Shown here in pieces: positions 6,700 to 9,331 of a DNA stretch of 9,331 nt; position 1 is the first letter of the stretch; every line of letters starts with the position of its first letter. Location: NCBI GenBank assembly GCA_964443875.1, contig CAYUET010000064.1:1-9331 (forward strand). The letters are read 5' to 3'. Position numbers and translations under genes: made by a program. The notes beneath the pieces were generated by a model, which worked only from the letters and a program-made list of their open reading frames with translations, was not told the origin of the DNA and did not search any database. The DNA comes from CAYUET01 sp964443875. GTDB taxonomy: Bacteria > Auribacterota > JAFGBW01.

Positions 6700-8955
6700 T
6701 TGTATCCAGAGTTACAAAGGCAGACGGTTTCTGATTTGAAACCGGGGGATCATGTCATCGCCCTTTTCGACGGCGAGGAAGATCATGATTTTTTCATCAT
6801 GACCTTTATCTCCGAGGGCCTGAAAAAAAACGAAAAGATCATTTACCTCAGCTGCCATACGACAACGGAAAAAATCAAAAATCTCCTTTCCTTTGCCCAC
6901 CTGCATGCGGATTCCTTCATGAAAACAGGACAGCTTGAGATTCTTCCCGCCAGGGAAGTTTATCTTAAGGAGGGGCGATTTGACAAAGAGAGAACTCTGG
7001 ACTGCATCCGCGAATCTCTCCGGTCAAATCTTAAAAAGGGCTATTCCGGGGTGCGTATTACCGGCGAAATGAGCTGGATTCTGGAAAACAGACCCGGAAC
7101 AGAAGACCTTTTGGATTACGAAAAACAGGTTTCAGAATGTTTTTCGGATCACAAAAGTTTCGCTGTTTGCCAGTATCCCCTGAAGGAGTTCGCCCACTGC
7201 AGTCTTATGCTGGATCTTCTGTCCGCCCATCCTCAGATCCTGTACTGCGGCGACCTTTTTCAGTCCTCCTTTTTTGATCCGTCAGATAATGATCTGCTGC
7301 AGAAGAATAAAATGGTTTTTGATTACTGTCTCTACACCCTTAGAAATCAGAAATTTCTCCAGGAAAAAATATCCCAGCACAACCACATCTATCAGGAAAT
7401 CATCATGAATTTTCCGGGGGTCCTGTATCAGTTTTCCAGGGGAGAGGGAGAAGCCCTTGTCCACTTTAACTTTGTGAGCGAAACATCAAAACGCTATTGG
7501 ACAATGAATTCAGAAACCCTTCTGAAAGGGGCGGACTCCCCCTTTGCAAGAATCAGCGATTATTCCGGCCCCTCCTTAAAAGAAACCCTGGATGAATCGG
7601 AAAGGCTGGACGAGTTATGGGATAAAACCTTCAAAATCAGACGGCCGGACGGTCAGACCGGGTGGTTCCGTTTTTTAGCTGTGCCCTATCGTCAGCAAAG
7701 CGGGAAAGTGGTCTGGAACGGCTTATGCCTGGATGTCACGCTTTTAAAAACCCTCGAACACAATCTCCGGAGTGAAAGAGATACCGCCCAGAAATATCTT
7801 GATCTGGCGGGCGTCATGTTCATGGTTTTGAATGAACGGCTGGAAATCATTCTTATTAACCCCAAAGGCTGCGCTCTTCTTGAAGAAGAAAAGGCCTGCC
7901 TCATCGGCAGGCCTTTTCTCAAGGACTACATTTATGAAACCGACCGGGAAAACCTGTCCATTCTGTTTAAAAAAATATTATCCGGATCCCTTGCCCTGGA
8001 ACCCTCCAAACGTTTTGAAATGATGATCCGCTCTCCCAAAGGGGGCAAAAAGATCCTTTCCTGGTATTATTCTTTGCTCAAGGAGGAAAACGATGCGGAA
8101 CGGAAAATTCTGATTTCTGCCGAAGACATAACGGAAAAAAGATTCCTGGAAGAAAAAAACATGGAACAGCAGCAGCAGCTGATGGAAGCCTCCAAAATGG
8201 TTGCCCTGGGAACCCTGGTCACGGGGGTGGCCCATGAAATCAATAATCCCAACAATTTCATCACCCTGAACACCCCCATCCTGGAGGAAGTCTGGGAAAG
8301 CTGTGTGCCCATCCTGGAAGCTTATTTTAAAAAAAACGGGGATTTTTCCCTTGGCGGTCTGCCCTACAGGGAAATGAAGACTCAGGTCCCCAAACTTTTT
8401 TCCGGGATTCTTCTGGGGGCGGAACGCATCAAAAAAATCGTGGATAATTTCAAAAATTTTGCACGCCATAAAAAAACAAACCTGAATGAAAAGGTAAACC
8501 TCAATGAAGTGGTAAAGGCTTCTGTTTCTCTGATTGAGGTTCACATCCAGAAATCCACCCGTGATTTTTCCATGAACCTTTCCCCTGAAATCCCCCTGAT
8601 CCGCGGCGATTTCTACAGGCTCGAACAGGTGGCTGTAAACCTTTTACAGAATGCCTGCCAGTCCCTCCCCAATCCGAAAAAAGGCATAGAAGTCTCCACC
8701 TTTTTCAACGCCAGGGAAGACCGGGTGATTCTTCAGATCAAGGATGAAGGGATGGGCATCCCCCGGGACATTATCCCCCGGATCAAGGACCCCTTTTTTA
8801 CCACGCGCCGGGAAGCCGGGGGAACAGGCCTCGGCCTGAGCATTTCTTCGGCCATTGTGGAAGAGCACGGAGGCTTTCTCCACTTTCATTCAGAACCCGG
8901 ACAGGGAACCATCGTAACCGTTACCCTCCCCTCTCATAAGGAGACCCTCTATTGA
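6700..8955 (+). CDS. MEDS-PAS-PAS-HisKA-HATPase sensor histidine kinase
   Basis: Cytoplasmic sensor kinase of 751 residues starting at TTG, with no membrane segment. Residues about 12-195 match the MEDS domain (methanogen/methylotroph DcmR sensory domain): KPGDHVIALF, GLKKNEKIIYLS, GRFD, the signature GEMSW (122-126), YEKQVSECF, CQY (157-159) and HPQILYCG. Two PAS regions follow (about 235-355 ending GLCLDVT, and 365-485 ending ISAEDIT). A Gln-rich coil then leads to the DHp domain with H512 in canonical HEINNP. HATPase: N651 N-box (NLLQNACQSL), DEGMGI (682-687), PFFTT, GTGLGLS (708-714). The DHp hairpin carries the same roughly 25-residue extension as the kinase at 2-1057. The next regulator gene overlaps its stop by 4 nt, indicating translational coupling and a cognate pair. 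MEDS domains have been proposed to sense hydrocarbon derivatives; the ligand here is unknown. Confidence 0.94.
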   Translation: MYPELQRQTVSDLKPGDHVIALFDGEEDHDFFIMTFISEGLKKNEKIIYLSCHTTTEKIKNLLSFAHLHADSFMKTGQLEILPAREVYLKEGRFDKERTLDCIRESLRSNLKKGYSGVRITGEMSWILENRPGTEDLLDYEKQVSECFSDHKSFAVCQYPLKEFAHCSLMLDLLSAHPQILYCGDLFQSSFFDPSDNDLLQKNKMVFDYCLYTLRNQKFLQEKISQHNHIYQEIIMNFPGVLYQFSRGEGEALVHFNFVSETSKRYWTMNSETLLKGADSPFARISDYSGPSLKETLDESERLDELWDKTFKIRRPDGQTGWFRFLAVPYRQQSGKVVWNGLCLDVTLLKTLEHNLRSERDTAQKYLDLAGVMFMVLNERLEIILINPKGCALLEEEKACLIGRPFLKDYIYETDRENLSILFKKILSGSLALEPSKRFEMMIRSPKGGKKILSWYYSLLKEENDAERKILISAEDITEKRFLEEKNMEQQQQLMEASKMVALGTLVTGVAHEINNPNNFITLNTPILEEVWESCVPILEAYFKKNGDFSLGGLPYREMKTQVPKLFSGILLGAERIKKIVDNFKNFARHKKTNLNEKVNLNEVVKASVSLIEVHIQKSTRDFSMNLSPEIPLIRGDFYRLEQVAVNLLQNACQSLPNPKKGIEVSTFFNAREDRVILQIKDEGMGIPRDIIPRIKDPFFTTRREAGGTGLGLSISSAIVEEHGGFLHFHSEPGQGTIVTVTLPSHKETLY
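7887..7919. repeat. Terminator-like 14-bp perfect hairpin inside the MEDS kinase gene
   Basis: The arm AGAAAAGGCCTGCC (7887-7900) and the arm GGCAGGCCTTTTCT (7906-7919) are perfect reverse complements around a 5-nt TCATC loop. The GC core flanked by AAAA and TTTT has the shape of a bidirectional intrinsic terminator, yet it lies in the second PAS domain and encodes ordinary PAS-like residues (EEKACLIGRPFLKD). The structure is certain as sequence; whether it attenuates transcription is unknown. Confidence 0.6.
8938..8943 (+). promoter_or_regulatory. Ribosome-binding site supporting a TTG start at 8952
   Basis: AAGGAG sits inside the last codons of the kinase gene, 8 nt before TTG 8952. That TTG overlaps the kinase stop (TTGA), and the receiver domain begins four residues later, which fixes the start of the downstream regulator. 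Confidence 0.82.
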
Positions 8956-9331
8956 ATAATCAGCCCATCCTGATTGTGGATGATGAAGCCCCCTTTCTCT
9001 TCAGCGTGGAAATGGTTTTTAAAACCTCGGGCCTCGGCCCTGTTCATACCCTTCAATGCGGAAACGCTGTGAGTGAAAAACTGAAAACCGATCCTCCCCA
9101 GGCGATCCTCCTGGATCTCGGACTTCCGGACATTTCGGGAATGGATTTACTCGGAGAAATCACCCTCAAATATCCGGATCTTCCGGTTTTAATCATCACC
9201 GGGGACAACGAGCTGGATCAGGCCATTGCCTGTATAAAAGCCGGGGCCTTTGACTATCTGGTCAAACCCATTTCCAGGGACCGGCTTTTAACCTCAGTTC
9301 AGCGCGCTCTGGAATGGAGGGTTCTGAAACA
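8952..9331 (+). CDS. Response regulator, N-terminal receiver domain (3' end beyond window)
   Basis: Phospho-acceptor partner of the overlapping MEDS kinase. 126 residues are visible from the TTG start, forming one complete receiver domain: D10/D11 in ILIVDDE, phospho-acceptor D55 in ILLDLGLP, T83 in LIITG, and K105 in DYLVKP. It closely resembles the receiver of the NtrC-like regulator at 1068-2552, sharing CIKAGAFDYLVKP, which makes another sigma-54 activator plausible, but the output domain lies outside the window. Unlike that paralogue it has no long N-terminal extension. The frame is open to the window edge without a stop. It has its own ribosome-binding site and a 4-nt overlap with the kinase gene, so kinase and regulator should be made together. 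Confidence 0.93.
   Translation, partial: MNNQPILIVDDEAPFLFSVEMVFKTSGLGPVHTLQCGNAVSEKLKTDPPQAILLDLGLPDISGMDLLGEITLKYPDLPVLIITGDNELDQAIACIKAGAFDYLVKPISRDRLLTSVQRALEWRVLK

Noticed and set aside
8167..8178. CAG trinucleotide run in the MEDS kinase gene
   Set aside because: Only four repeats, encoding Gln in a coiled linker before the DHp domain; too short to suggest phase variation.
7978..8544. 188-codon open frame on the minus strand
   Set aside because: It lies entirely antisense to the DHp and PAS parts of the MEDS kinase and is rich in Phe, Gly and His. It shows no recognisable domain and reads as a shadow of the real gene.
8759..8783. Direct repeat of ATCCCCCGG in the MEDS kinase gene
   Set aside because: Encodes IPR twice (IPRDIIPRI) in the conserved HATPase F-box region; explained by protein sequence and codon preference.

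Overview
This 9.3-kb window has every recognisable gene on the + strand. It is dominated by signal transduction: three histidine kinases, two further response regulators, a CheW and a methyl-accepting chemotaxis protein (MCP). No metabolic, ribosomal or tRNA gene is visible. The mid-range base composition, the sigma-54 regulation, the NtrC-type regulator and the HAMP-poor MCP with a long Pro/Lys tail suggest a Desulfobacterota (deltaproteobacterial) genome, possibly a sulfate reducer. That placement rests on family resemblance only. A 10-N run shows the sequence is a draft scaffold or MAG.

Layout: (1) 2-1057 is the 3' part of a PAS-HisKA-HATPase kinase. (2) 1068-2552 is a complete NtrC-like sigma-54 activator. 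(3) 2553-2828 is a 276-bp intergenic region holding a perfect 13-bp inverted repeat around the N gap, AT-rich DNA and a good sigma-54 (-24/-12) promoter. (4) 2829-6550 is a likely operon encoding a receiver-kinase hybrid, CheW and an MCP, closed by a hairpin terminator. (5) 6644-6671 is a strong sigma-70-type promoter. (6) 6700-8955 is a MEDS-PAS-PAS-HisKA-HATPase kinase. (7) 8952-9331 is the receiver domain of the next response regulator, overlapping its kinase by 4 nt and cut by the window edge.

Working model (inference): the first kinase controls the NtrC-like regulator, which activates sigma-54 transcription at 2787-2802 and so controls the amount of the hybrid kinase, CheW and MCP. A second, paralogous kinase-regulator pair with its own vegetative promoter follows. 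The two orthodox kinases share an unusual DHp hairpin about 25 residues longer than normal, 78 residues in both from the phospho-acceptor His to the end of the second helix, so the pairs are probably ancient duplicates flanking the chemoreceptor operon. No CheA, CheR, CheB or CheY is present, so the MCP and CheW either join a CheA encoded elsewhere or work with the local hybrid kinase.

Points most worth checking are the sigma-54 promoter module, the HG (not HE) H-box of the first kinase, the non-canonical acidic pocket of the hybrid receiver, the inverted repeat around the assembly gap, and a terminator-like 14-bp perfect hairpin inside the MEDS kinase gene.
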